DNA of 31,151 nt from an uncultured Caulobacteraceae bacterium. Lineage in GTDB: Bacteria; Pseudomonadota; Alphaproteobacteria; Caulobacterales; Caulobacteraceae. Location of the stretch: NCBI GenBank assembly GCA_946482375.1, contig CAMLRH010000004.1:1-31151 (forward strand). Reading direction: 5' to 3'. Below are positions 23,776-30,718 of the stretch, piece after piece; the first letter of the stretch is position 1, and the number at the start of each line of letters is the position of its first letter. The notes under the pieces were generated by a model that made no database searches, was not told where the DNA came from, and was given only the letters and a program-made list of their open reading frames with translations. Made by a program: the position numbers and the translations under genes.

Positions 23776-24669
23776 ATGATCAACTGGGATGACCTACGGG
23801 TTTTCATCGGCCTGACCCGCGCTGGATCGTTCTCCGGGGCCGCCGGGCGGCTGGGCATGGATGCAACAACCGTCGCCCGCCGAATCCAGCGCCTGGAGGC
23901 GGGCCTGCGCGCCACCCTGATCGTGCGCGGCGGCGACAGGCTGCAGCTGACCGCGGCGGGTTTGCGCCTTTCCGAGAACGGCGCCGCCTTCGAAGCGGCG
24001 ATAGCGGCGGCCGAAGAGGGCGTGACGAGTCCGCTGGCCGGGACCGTGCGGCTCAGCGTTGCGGAGGGTCTGGGCGCGCAAATACTCGCGCCGGCCATCC
24101 TGCGCCTCATGGAGCGGCCGGGCCTACATATCGAGATCGACGCCAGTCCCGGCTTCCTGTCTCCAACAACCCGCAAGGTGGACCTCGCCATCACCTCCAG
24201 CCCACCCAGCAGCGCACGGCTCGTGGTCGAACGGCTGACGGACTACGAACTGGGTCTCTATGCCTCGTCCGCGTATCTGGAGAAGAACGGCGGCCCGGAG
24301 CGGGCCGAGGATCTTCATGGCCACGACTTGATCGGGTCGGTCGAAGACCTCGTCTATAGTGACGAGCTGATGTTTCTGGAGGCTTTCGCGCCCGGCTTGC
24401 GTCAGCGCCTGACCTGCTCGTCGATGAAGATGCAGATTGCGATGGCGGCCGCCGGAGCGGGGATCGGCGCCTTTCCGCATTTTCTGGCGTCCGACGTTCC
24501 GGCGCTCCGGCCGGTCCTCCCAGATCTGTCGGTCACCCGAACCTACTGGATGGCCACCCACCAGGAACTCTACGACGTCTCGCGCGTGCGGCTCGTCCGC
24601 GGCTGGCTTCAGGCGCTGGTGCAGGAGCACGCCGCCCAGCTCACGCCGTCGCGGACCTTGTCAGGGTAG
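23776..24669 (+). CDS. LysR family transcriptional regulator
   Basis: The 297-residue protein has an N-terminal winged helix-turn-helix, NWDDLRVFIGLTRAGSFSGAAGRLGMDATTVARRIQRLEAGL (3-45), and a periplasmic-binding-protein-like effector domain (about 88-290). The DNA-binding part is of the type in which the usual Q-P-A-V-S recognition segment is replaced by D-A-T-T-V-A, common in alphaproteobacteria. It diverges from the CoA-transferase/ACAD/kinase operon with 98 bases between starts and is the natural candidate to control that operon. I could not pick out a clear T-N11-A site. The likely effector is a pathway acid or CoA ester. Confidence 0.92.
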   Translation: MINWDDLRVFIGLTRAGSFSGAAGRLGMDATTVARRIQRLEAGLRATLIVRGGDRLQLTAAGLRLSENGAAFEAAIAAAEEGVTSPLAGTVRLSVAEGLGAQILAPAILRLMERPGLHIEIDASPGFLSPTTRKVDLAITSSPPSSARLVVERLTDYELGLYASSAYLEKNGGPERAEDLHGHDLIGSVEDLVYSDELMFLEAFAPGLRQRLTCSSMKMQIAMAAAGAGIGAFPHFLASDVPALRPVLPDLSVTRTYWMATHQELYDVSRVRLVRGWLQALVQEHAAQLTPSRTLSG

Positions 24670-24758
24670 CGGCAGGCGCTGAGCAAGGCCATGGGGTTGC
24701 CGGACACGCCCGCCATGAACGGCGCACCGTCCTCCTCCTGGATAATGCCGAACGGCTG

Positions 24759-24968
24759 ATGTTCGACCCCGAAGTCGATCGCCTGATCGACGAGTCGGCC
24801 AACTTCCAGCGCCTGCCGCGCGCGGCGGTGACGGACCAGGCCATCGAGGACCGCTGCCTCCTGGCGGCGATCAACGGCGCGGCGGAAATTCTGGAGACGG
24901 CCGACGATGACCTGTCGCCCGCGGTCATCGACGCCATCTGGGTCGAGCATCTCGGCTTTCCGGCGTGG
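24759..24968 (+). pseudogene. Remnant of a 3-hydroxyacyl-CoA dehydrogenase (FadJ/FadB-type) C-terminal domain
   Basis: A plus-strand frame reads DPEVDRLIDE, then PRAAVTDQAIEDRCLLAAINGAAEILE, then SPAVIDAIWVEHLGFPAW. This follows the last helical domain of FadJ-type multifunctional enzymes (DPEVEALI, then I-D-E-E-I-V-E-R-C-L-Y-A-L-V-N-E-G-A-R-I-L-E, then IDVVWVxGYGFPAWRGGP). There is no N-terminal NAD-binding or hydratase domain upstream, because the lysR gene ends at 24669. The similarity stops just after PAW, where the convergent lipoprotein gene begins. The upstream frame is open but unlike the family. It looks like a deletion scar; the remaining bases between 24670 and 24997 hold nothing else I recognise. 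Confidence 0.65.
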
Positions 24969-24997
24969 ATAGCGCCGGCCGGCGAGCCCGCGCCCCC

Positions 24998-26371
24998 TCA
25001 GTACGGCGCCGCGCTCTTCGGTGACGACGGCGTCGCGGGGCCGGCGGCCGGGCGCGCGGGGGCCTCCGCCTGCGGAGCTCGCCTGTCGGGGGTCAGCCGC
25101 CAGATCGTGTTGGAAAGATCGTCGGCGATGATCAGGGCGCCTCGCGGGTCGACGGTGACGCCGACGGGTCTTCCACGGGTCTTGCCGTCCGCGCCCCTGA
25201 AGCCGGTCACGACGTCGATGGGCGCCCCGGCGGGCCGGCCGTTGCGGAAGGGGACGAAGATCACCCGGTATCCCACCGGCGGGTTCCTGTTCCAGCTGCC
25301 GTGCTCGCCGACAAAGACGCCCTCGGCGAACCGGGGTCCCATGGCCGGCGTCGAGAACGCCACCCCCAGCGCCGCCACATGCGAGCCGAGGCTGTAGTCC
25401 GGGCGAATGGCCGCCGCCACCTTCTCCGGGTCCTGTGGCCGGACCCGCGGGTCGGCGTTCTGGCCCCAGTAGCTGTAGGGCCAGCCGTAGAAGCCGCCTT
25501 CGCGTACGAAGGTCAGGTAGTCCGGGACGAGGTTCGGCCCAAGCTCGTCACGCTCGTTGACGACCGCCCACAGCTGGCCGGTTCCCGGCTGGACGGCGAG
25601 CGCTGTGGGATTGCGCAGGCCGGTGGCGAAGGGGCGGTGGGCGCCGGTCTCGGCATCGATCTGCCAGACCATCGCCCGGTCGACCTCGGCGGTCATGCCG
25701 CGCTCGGTGATGTTGCTGTTGGAGCCGATGCCGACATAGAGGAAGCGGCCGTCGGGGCTCGCCGCCAGCGCTTTCGTCCAGTGGTGATTGATGTGCGACG
25801 GCAGGTCCGTGATCTTGACGGGCGGCGCGCTCGCGCGGGTCTGGCCCACGGTGTAGGCGAAGCGCACCAGCGCGTCCTGGTTGGCGACGTAGAGCTGGTT
25901 TCCGACCAGGGCCAGGCCGTACGGGGCGTTGAGGTTTTCGGCAAAGACGCCGCGGCCTTCGTAGACACCGTCGCCATCGGCGTCGCGCAACAGGGTCAGG
26001 CGGTTGCCGCTCTCGGCGGATGACGTGCCCTTGGCCTTGATGAAGCTGGCGATGATGTCCTTGGGCCGCAGGGCGGGCGCCCCGCCTCCGCGGCCTTCCG
26101 CGACCAGGATGTCCCCGTTGGGCAGCGCCAGGGTTTGGCGGGGGATGCCAAGTCCGGTGGCAATAGCGGTGATCGTATAGTCGTCGGGGACGACCGGGCG
26201 CTTGCCTTCCCAGGGCGCCGGGACGGCGATCTTCATGCTCGGCAGCAAACCCCGCTGCTGGTCGGGCAGGGTTGGGTTGGGCCCATAGACAACCGGCTCG
26301 GCCTCGCCGCCGCATGCCGACAGGAGGGCCGCCGCGGCGGTCGCGGCGCAGATCAGGGACGAGCACTTCAT
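24998..26371 (-). CDS. Sorbosone-dehydrogenase-like / PQQ-type sugar dehydrogenase fold lipoprotein
   Basis: The 457-residue product begins with a lipoprotein signal (MKCSSLICAATAAAALLSAC, lipobox LSAC with Cys20), so it is anchored on a membrane facing the periplasm. The mature part is a six-bladed beta-propeller of the soluble glucose/sorbosone dehydrogenase group: PYGLALVGNQLYVAN, SHINHHWTKALAASPDGRFLYVGIGSNSN, GLRNPTALAVQPGTGQLWAVVNERDE, REGGFYGWPYSYWG, VGEHGSWNRNPPVGYRV and LIIADDLSNTIWRL. Most such proteins have no proven substrate. The tail is alanine/proline-rich. The start overlaps the DUF2231 stop as ATGA, so both are translationally coupled. Confidence 0.88.
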   Translation of the reverse strand: MKCSSLICAATAAAALLSACGGEAEPVVYGPNPTLPDQQRGLLPSMKIAVPAPWEGKRPVVPDDYTITAIATGLGIPRQTLALPNGDILVAEGRGGGAPALRPKDIIASFIKAKGTSSAESGNRLTLLRDADGDGVYEGRGVFAENLNAPYGLALVGNQLYVANQDALVRFAYTVGQTRASAPPVKITDLPSHINHHWTKALAASPDGRFLYVGIGSNSNITERGMTAEVDRAMVWQIDAETGAHRPFATGLRNPTALAVQPGTGQLWAVVNERDELGPNLVPDYLTFVREGGFYGWPYSYWGQNADPRVRPQDPEKVAAAIRPDYSLGSHVAALGVAFSTPAMGPRFAEGVFVGEHGSWNRNPPVGYRVIFVPFRNGRPAGAPIDVVTGFRGADGKTRGRPVGVTVDPRGALIIADDLSNTIWRLTPDRRAPQAEAPARPAAGPATPSSPKSAAPY

Positions 26372-26793
26372 TGGTCGTCTCCCCAGGCCAGGGAGAAGCT
26401 GATCCAGACCGCCACCAGCGCGAGCGCGGTCACGACCACCGACCAGAGGAGCCCAGCCGGCATCGTCGCCCAGGCGTCGCGCGCGTGGACAAAGGAATTG
26501 AGGAGCCCGAACACGAACATGGCGGCCAGGATGAGGAGCCCGACAAGGCGTCGCCTTCCCCGGCCCGGCGCAAGAACCTGGTCGAGCAGGGACCACGCCG
26601 TGGCGAGGCCGGTGAACACCATGGCTCCCGCGATCAGCCATGCCGCGAAGTTCAGCCACTGGATCTCGTAGGTGCGGGCATAGGCGATGTCGCTCAGGAG
26701 CCCGCCGAGGAAGAGCGGGGCGGCGCAGCTCACCAGGATCAGAAGGATAAGGGTGCGTTCGGATCGCGGCCGGATTTCCTGCCCTGTGCGCAC
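26368..26793 (-). CDS. DUF2231-like four-helix membrane protein
   Basis: The 141-residue protein has four hydrophobic segments: LILLILVSCAAPLFLGGLL, LNFAAWLIAGAMVFTGLATAW, LVGLLILAAMFVFGLLNSF and GLLWSVVVTALALVAVWISF. Charged loops lie between them, the pattern of DUF2231 proteins, often proposed to bind heme. It is usually found next to a sorbosone-dehydrogenase-like gene, as here, and may pass electrons from it to the respiratory chain; that is inference. The GTG start at 26793 is chosen because AGGAG (26804 to 26800) lies six bases upstream; a more distal ATG at 26862 would add a non-membrane arginine-rich stretch with no ribosome site. Confidence 0.75.
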   Translation of the reverse strand: MRTGQEIRPRSERTLILLILVSCAAPLFLGGLLSDIAYARTYEIQWLNFAAWLIAGAMVFTGLATAWSLLDQVLAPGRGRRRLVGLLILAAMFVFGLLNSFVHARDAWATMPAGLLWSVVVTALALVAVWISFSLAWGDDQ

Positions 26794-26912
26794 GCCAAGC
26801 TCCTGCCGAGGCGGCCGTGCGCAAAGGCGCCTAACGCGGCCGCCACCCGCGGCCGTCAGCACGCGCCGCCATTGGGAAACTCAGCATTGCGCAGGTTGTT
26901 CCGTCGGCGGCA

Positions 26913-27151
26913 TCAGGAGGCCGCCCTGCGATAGGCGACACCGAGCCGGTGACCTCTCAGCAGCTCCGCGGCGCCTTCGCCGCCTTCGGAGATCGCGGAA
27001 CGGACCGCCTGCTCCACGACGGGGGCGTAACCCTCGTTGGCGAGGGCGCGCGCGAGGCTGGTGATGGGGACATCTCCATCCGCCGAATTTCGGCCTCGGC
27101 GGACGCCCGTGACACGGCCTGGCTAAGCGGAGATTGGACTTGATTGATCAT
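26913..27151 (-). pseudogene. Small gene interrupted by a one-base frameshift
   Basis: From the ATG at 27151, preceded by GAGAGG, the frame reads MINQVQSPLSQAVSRASAEA then EIRR. After that it turns into serine/proline/arginine-rich sequence typical of a wrong frame. A different frame then gives DGDVPITSLARALANEGYA, PVVEQAVRSAISEGGEGAAE and LLRGHRLGVAYRRAAS with a TGA at 26913-26915. This second part has protein-like composition but no start codon of its own. Joining the two at about 27077-27085 needs a net shift of one base and gives a 79-residue helical protein; the total length of 239 bases is not a multiple of three. Family and function are unknown. It may be a true pseudogene or a sequencing error. 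Confidence 0.5.
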
Positions 27152-27246
27152 GTCTGCCTCTCGTGCGCGCACGCCGGCCTTGCCCGGACGGAAGGGCGGA
27201 ATGCGCGGGTTGTCGTTGAGCCGCCTTGAGCGGCGCGGCGGATCCT

Positions 27247-27273
27247 CCCCGGGCCGAAACGTCAGACCCGGGG
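27247..27273. other. Hairpin in the 286-base gap 27152-27437
   Basis: CCCCGGG (27247-27253) pairs with CCCGGGG (27267-27273) around a 13-base loop. The gap also has an A/T-rich patch (about 27309-27322). I see no convincing gene in this gap. Confidence 0.3.
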
Positions 27274-27437
27274 CGAGGCGCCTTGCACGAGGCGACCCGC
27301 GTGGCAGAAATCAATAATATTGAACGAGGACGATAACATGACCCCCAAAGAATGGGGTTGCCGGACATCTATATCAACCGCCATGACGCAAAGTTGAGCG
27401 GGCGCGACTTTCTTTTGTCCTTGGATATAGACTTCGC

Positions 27438-27626
27438 TCAGGTCAGGCGAAAAACGGAGACCGGATCGGACGCCGGGAAGCTCTCCTCGATGCCTTCGTC
27501 GAGCAGGCGCTCCTGCCGGGCGCGGGCCTGTCCGTCGCGCGACGGGCCGCGAGTTTCCGGTTCATCGTCGGTCACGGGCGCGTTCGCGGAACGCCGCCGG
27601 GCGGGGTTTCTGTTCGGCCGTTTCAT
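27438..27626 (-). CDS. Small conserved protein with ESFPASDP motif
   Basis: The 62-residue protein is rich in arginine, asparagine and proline at the N-terminus and ends in RLLDEGIEESFPASDPVSVF. The (E/D)ESFPASDP motif is a recurrent C-terminal signature of short uncharacterised proteins in alphaproteobacteria, which supports that this is a real gene in spite of its size. It has no signal peptide or membrane segment and is probably disordered. A good purine-rich site, GGAAGGACAGG, runs up to the ATG. It lies 64 bases beyond the end of the antiporter operon on the same strand and could be a late member of it or have its own promoter. No function is known to me. Confidence 0.7.
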   Translation of the reverse strand: MKRPNRNPARRRSANAPVTDDEPETRGPSRDGQARARQERLLDEGIEESFPASDPVSVFRLT

Positions 27627-27690
27627 CCTGCCTGTCCTTCCGCCCTGAACGATACCTCATAACCCTCAACGCGCGGCACGCCGGCAGGGG

Positions 27691-28050
27691 CTAATCGACG
27701 GGCGCGTCTTCATCGGGCGGCAAATCGACCAGCCCTTCCTGGCGATCGCGCGCCAGCGCCGCGCGTACGATCAGCATCAGACTGATGGGGGTCGTCAGCG
27801 TGAGGAAAACGGCGATCAGGATTTCATGTAGCACAGGTCCGCCGCGACTGACCGAGAAGTAGAGGATCGAGCTCAGCAGGATCAGCCCCATGCCGAGGCT
27901 GGACCCGAGCGTCGGCGCGTGGACCCGCTGATAGAAGGACTGCAGGCGCACGAGCCCGAACGCGCCGACCAGCGCCAGGAAGGCGCCGGCCAGCAGGCAG
28001 CCGGAGATGACGACGGCCCACGGCAGCGAAATGTCGGCCGCGCCGTTCAT
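27691..28050 (-). CDS. mnhG: Mrp-type Na+/H+ antiporter subunit G
   Basis: The 119-residue protein has three membrane segments: VVISGCLLAGAFLALVGAFGLVRL, SLGMGLILLSSILYF and EILIAVFLTLTTPISLMLIV. The conserved RVHAPTLGSSLGMGL loop and the TPISLMLIVRAAL end identify subunit G (MnhG/MrpG/PhaG). It is a small accessory subunit needed for assembly and activity of the multi-subunit cation/proton antiporter in the inner membrane. Its ATG overlaps the stop of subunit F as ATGA. The C-terminus is short and acidic. It is the last subunit gene of the operon. Confidence 0.93.
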   Translation of the reverse strand: MNGAADISLPWAVVISGCLLAGAFLALVGAFGLVRLQSFYQRVHAPTLGSSLGMGLILLSSILYFSVSRGGPVLHEILIAVFLTLTTPISLMLIVRAALARDRQEGLVDLPPDEDAPVD

Positions 28051-28328
28051 TCCACCACCTCACCGCGCATCAGGAACTTGGCGAAGGCGACGGTGCTGGC
28101 GAAGCCCAGCAGGGCGATGATCAGGCTGGCCTCGAAGTACAGTGTGCTGCCGGTGCGCATGCCGAGCGTGATGAGGAGCAGCATGGCGCTGACGTAGACC
28201 GCGTCCAGGGCGATCATCCGGTCCTGCGCGCGCGGCCCCCGAATGAGCCTGAACAGATAGAGCGCCATGGCCAGAACCAGCATGACCTGGGCGATGCTTA
28301 TCGCGGTGGCGATGATGGCGCCGCTCAT
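28047..28328 (-). CDS. mnhF: Mrp-type Na+/H+ antiporter subunit F
   Basis: The 93-residue protein has three membrane helices and the subunit F signature RLIRGPRAQDRMIALDAVYVSAMLLLITLGMRTG, followed by EASLIIALLGFASTVAFAKFL. The aspartates in this loop are the conserved residues of MnhF/MrpF/PhaF. Start and stop both overlap neighbours by a few bases (E upstream, G downstream), so the three subunits are coupled in translation. A longer open frame upstream lies inside the subunit E gene and is not used. Confidence 0.93.
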   Translation of the reverse strand: MSGAIIATAISIAQVMLVLAMALYLFRLIRGPRAQDRMIALDAVYVSAMLLLITLGMRTGSTLYFEASLIIALLGFASTVAFAKFLMRGEVVE

Positions 28329-28813
28329 TGGAAGATCTCCTTCAGGGGCGTTTCGTAGCGATCCACGATCGTCTGGATGGAGACCTGCTCGTCGACGAGG
28401 TCGAAGACGTGGATCAGCAGGCTGCCTTCCCTCGCCCGATAGCTCATCCAGATCGTTCCCGGCGTGGCGGTGATGATGCACGCGAGCACCGCCAGCCCAT
28501 AGGGGTCGGTGAGTTGCAGCGGAATGGTCACGAACCCCGACCGCACCCGCCGCGTGCGGCCGGTCAATACGATGTGCAGGAGCGCGAAGTTGGAACGGAC
28601 GATATCGCCGAGAACCCGCAGGACGAGCGCCAGCAGCTTTCGCCGGTTTCTGATCCGCAAGGGCGGAGGCTGAAGGCGGCCGAACGCGAAGGCGAGCGCC
28701 ACACCCAGGAGCGCGGCGAGCAGCAGATGCCCAGGCGCCAGGCTCTGGTTCAGGATCAGCCAGGTTCCCGCCAGGAAGAGGCTCATCGCCGGGTAGGGCA
28801 GCAGGCGCTTCAT
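28325..28813 (-). CDS. mnhE: Mrp-type Na+/H+ antiporter subunit E
   Basis: The 162-residue protein has N-terminal membrane segments (SLFLAGTWLILNQSL, HLLLAALLGVALAFAF), a basic loop, then VLGDIVRSNFALLHIVLTGR and LQLTDPYGLAVLACIITATPGTIWM, the standard MnhE/MrpE blocks. The end, HVFDLVDEQVSIQTIVDRYETPLKEIF, is the conserved soluble tail. It is a structural subunit of the antiporter. The ATG at 28813 overlaps the stop of subunit D; a longer frame upstream is a shadow of that gene. Confidence 0.93.
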   Translation of the reverse strand: MKRLLPYPAMSLFLAGTWLILNQSLAPGHLLLAALLGVALAFAFGRLQPPPLRIRNRRKLLALVLRVLGDIVRSNFALLHIVLTGRTRRVRSGFVTIPLQLTDPYGLAVLACIITATPGTIWMSYRAREGSLLIHVFDLVDEQVSIQTIVDRYETPLKEIFQ

Positions 28814-30399
28814 GGCCGGCTCCCCTCGCCGAGGACCGCCTGGGTGTAGGCGGCGGGATGGAGGACCTGTTCGGCCGTCCGGTGCAGGTAGCCGAGCGGG
28901 GCCTCGACCGCGACCGTCAGGACAAGCAGGCCAAGAAGCAGGCCCGCCAACGGCACGGCCTCGCCGACGCGAACCGCCGGCGGCGCCCTGTCCGGCTCGG
29001 CCCACCACAGCTGGATCCCGGCCCGGCCCAGCGCGATGAGCGCGAACAGGCTGGAGGCGATGATGAGAGTGGCCATCAGGCCGGCCGCGCCGCTATCCCC
29101 ACCGAGCAGAGGGACCAGCATGGCGACCTTGGCCATGAACCCCGGGAGCGGCGGGAGCCCGACGACGACGAGCGCGGATATCATGAACCCGGCGCTGAGG
29201 AAGCCGACCGGCGCCGGAATGACGACCGGCTGCTCGTCCTCCTCGGTGTAGGTGCTTTCGTCGTCGGGATTGTACGCCTCCAGCAGGGGCTCTTCGAACT
29301 CGTCCGTGCCGTCGCCGCCGATCAGGCCGCTGACCAGGTACAGGGCCGCGGCGCCCAGGCTCGAAACGACCATGTAGAAGAGCGCCCCGGCCAGCAGTCC
29401 GCTGTCGGCGAACACCATCACCCCGAGCAGGGTGCCCACCGATACCAGAAGGCTGTAGCCGGCGAGACGCCCGAGGTCGCGCACGGCGAGCAGCCCCACC
29501 ACCCCGACGGCGAGGCTGACGACGCCCGCCGCGAAAACCCACCACCGGCCAAACCCCGCCGACGCGCCGGCCTCATCGCCGAACAGGAGCATGCCGAACC
29601 GCAGGAGGGCGTAGACGCCGACCTTGGTCATGATCGCGAACATGGCCGCGGCCGCCGGCGACGCGGCGTCGTAGGTGCGCGGCAGCCAGAAGCCGAGCGG
29701 CCATGCCGCCGCCTTGACCAGGAACGCCACGCCGAGGATGGCCGCGCCCGCATGCAGCAGGCCCCGGGTCCCTTCCGGGAGCTCGGGGATGCGCTCGGCC
29801 AGCATCGCCATGTTCAGGGTGCCGGTGACGCCGAAGATGGCGCTGACGCCGATGAGGAAGAGCAACGAGGCGACGAGGTTGATGACGATGTAGTGGAGCC
29901 CCGCCTTGACCCTCTTCTCCCCCGAGCCGTGCAGCAGCAGACCGTAGGACGCGGCCAGCAGGACCTCGAAGAAGACGAAGAGGTTGAAGAGATCGCCGGT
30001 CAGGAACGCGCCGTTCAGCCCCATCAGCAGAAACTGGGAGAGGGCAAAATAGTAGGGGCTCAGCCGGGACCAGCGGCTGACCGAGAAGGCGCTGTTGATC
30101 AGGCCAAGGACCGCCGCCAGCAGGACCATCAGCGCGGAAAGCCGATCCGCCACGAGCACGATGGCGACCGACGCCGGCCAGTTCCCCAGCCGATAGGTCA
30201 TCGCCTGTGCGCCGGCGCTGTCGACGCTGACCATCAGCGCGACAGCGGCGGCCAGCACCGCCAGATGCGCCGCGATCGCCAGTCCGGCTTCAAGCCGGTT
30301 CCGGCGCCCGCCGGGCAGCAGGAGGAGCGCACCGCAGGCCAGCGGAAGCAGGATCGGGAGGATGACAAGGTGCGACGCCAAGGCGCTAGTCCTCTCCAT
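28810..30399 (-). CDS. mnhD: Mrp-type Na+/H+ antiporter subunit D
   Basis: The 529-residue protein is a proton-pumping subunit related to complex I NuoM/NuoN. It has many membrane helices, with NLFVFFEVLLAASYGLLLHG carrying the functional glutamate of helix 5 and LGVAFLVKAAAWPLGFWLPRTYDAASPAAAAMFAIMTKVGVYALLRF carrying the conserved lysines. An acidic loop at about 363-388 (residues such as DEFEEPLLEAYNPDDEST) separates the main pump region from the last helices and faces solution. The start overlaps the end of subunit C by 14 bases. The complex exchanges Na+ (or K+) for protons and serves salt and pH homeostasis. Confidence 0.94.
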   Translation of the reverse strand: MERTSALASHLVILPILLPLACGALLLLPGGRRNRLEAGLAIAAHLAVLAAAVALMVSVDSAGAQAMTYRLGNWPASVAIVLVADRLSALMVLLAAVLGLINSAFSVSRWSRLSPYYFALSQFLLMGLNGAFLTGDLFNLFVFFEVLLAASYGLLLHGSGEKRVKAGLHYIVINLVASLLFLIGVSAIFGVTGTLNMAMLAERIPELPEGTRGLLHAGAAILGVAFLVKAAAWPLGFWLPRTYDAASPAAAAMFAIMTKVGVYALLRFGMLLFGDEAGASAGFGRWWVFAAGVVSLAVGVVGLLAVRDLGRLAGYSLLVSVGTLLGVMVFADSGLLAGALFYMVVSSLGAAALYLVSGLIGGDGTDEFEEPLLEAYNPDDESTYTEEDEQPVVIPAPVGFLSAGFMISALVVVGLPPLPGFMAKVAMLVPLLGGDSGAAGLMATLIIASSLFALIALGRAGIQLWWAEPDRAPPAVRVGEAVPLAGLLLGLLVLTVAVEAPLGYLHRTAEQVLHPAAYTQAVLGEGSRP

Positions 30400-30718
30400 C
30401 GACGTGGTCGCCGCCGGTGAGCCCTCGCGCCGCCAGGATCACCACCAGCAGCAGGGCTGTCGTCGCAAAGCCGATGACGATGGCGGTAAGCACGAGCGCC
30501 TGTGGGAGCGGGTCGGCGTACTGGGCCAGGGTTCCGGTCTTCTCCCTGAGGATCGGTTCGGCGCCGATCCGCAGGCCGCCCGTCGAAAAGATGAACAGGT
30601 TCACCGCGTAGGACAGCAGGGTCAGGCCGACGATTACCTGAAAGGTGCGCGGTCGCAGAAGGAGCCAGACCCCCGAAGCGGTAAGTGCGCCGATGGCGGC
30701 GGCGAGCACGATCTCCAT
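30386..30718 (-). CDS. mnhC: Mrp-type Na+/H+ antiporter subunit C
   Basis: The 110-residue protein is NuoK-like, with three helices: VLAAAIGALTASGVWLLL, FQVIVGLTLLSYAVNLFIFSTG and LPQALVLTAIVIGFATTALLLVVIL. The segments G-L-x-L-L-S-Y-A-V-N-L and YADPLPQALVLTAIVI are the typical MnhC/MrpC blocks. Its start touches the stop of subunit B (30718), and its stop lies inside the start region of subunit D, as usual in these compact operons. The tail is hydrophilic and acidic. Confidence 0.94.
   Translation of the reverse strand: MEIVLAAAIGALTASGVWLLLRPRTFQVIVGLTLLSYAVNLFIFSTGGLRIGAEPILREKTGTLAQYADPLPQALVLTAIVIGFATTALLLVVILAARGLTGGDHVDGED

Noticed and set aside
24609..24950. Minus-strand frame of 113 codons downstream of the lipoprotein gene
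   Set aside because: The plus-strand frame there has clear similarity to a 3-hydroxyacyl-CoA dehydrogenase end; the minus frame has none and runs into lysR.
27338..27397. 19-codon plus-strand frame with GAGGAC before its ATG
   Set aside because: Too short to support, no family, and no downstream gene on the same strand that it could control.
28858..30420. 520-codon plus-strand frame opposite mnhD
   Set aside because: Hydrophilic Arg/Gln/Asp-rich mirror of a membrane protein; the antiporter subunit is unmistakable.
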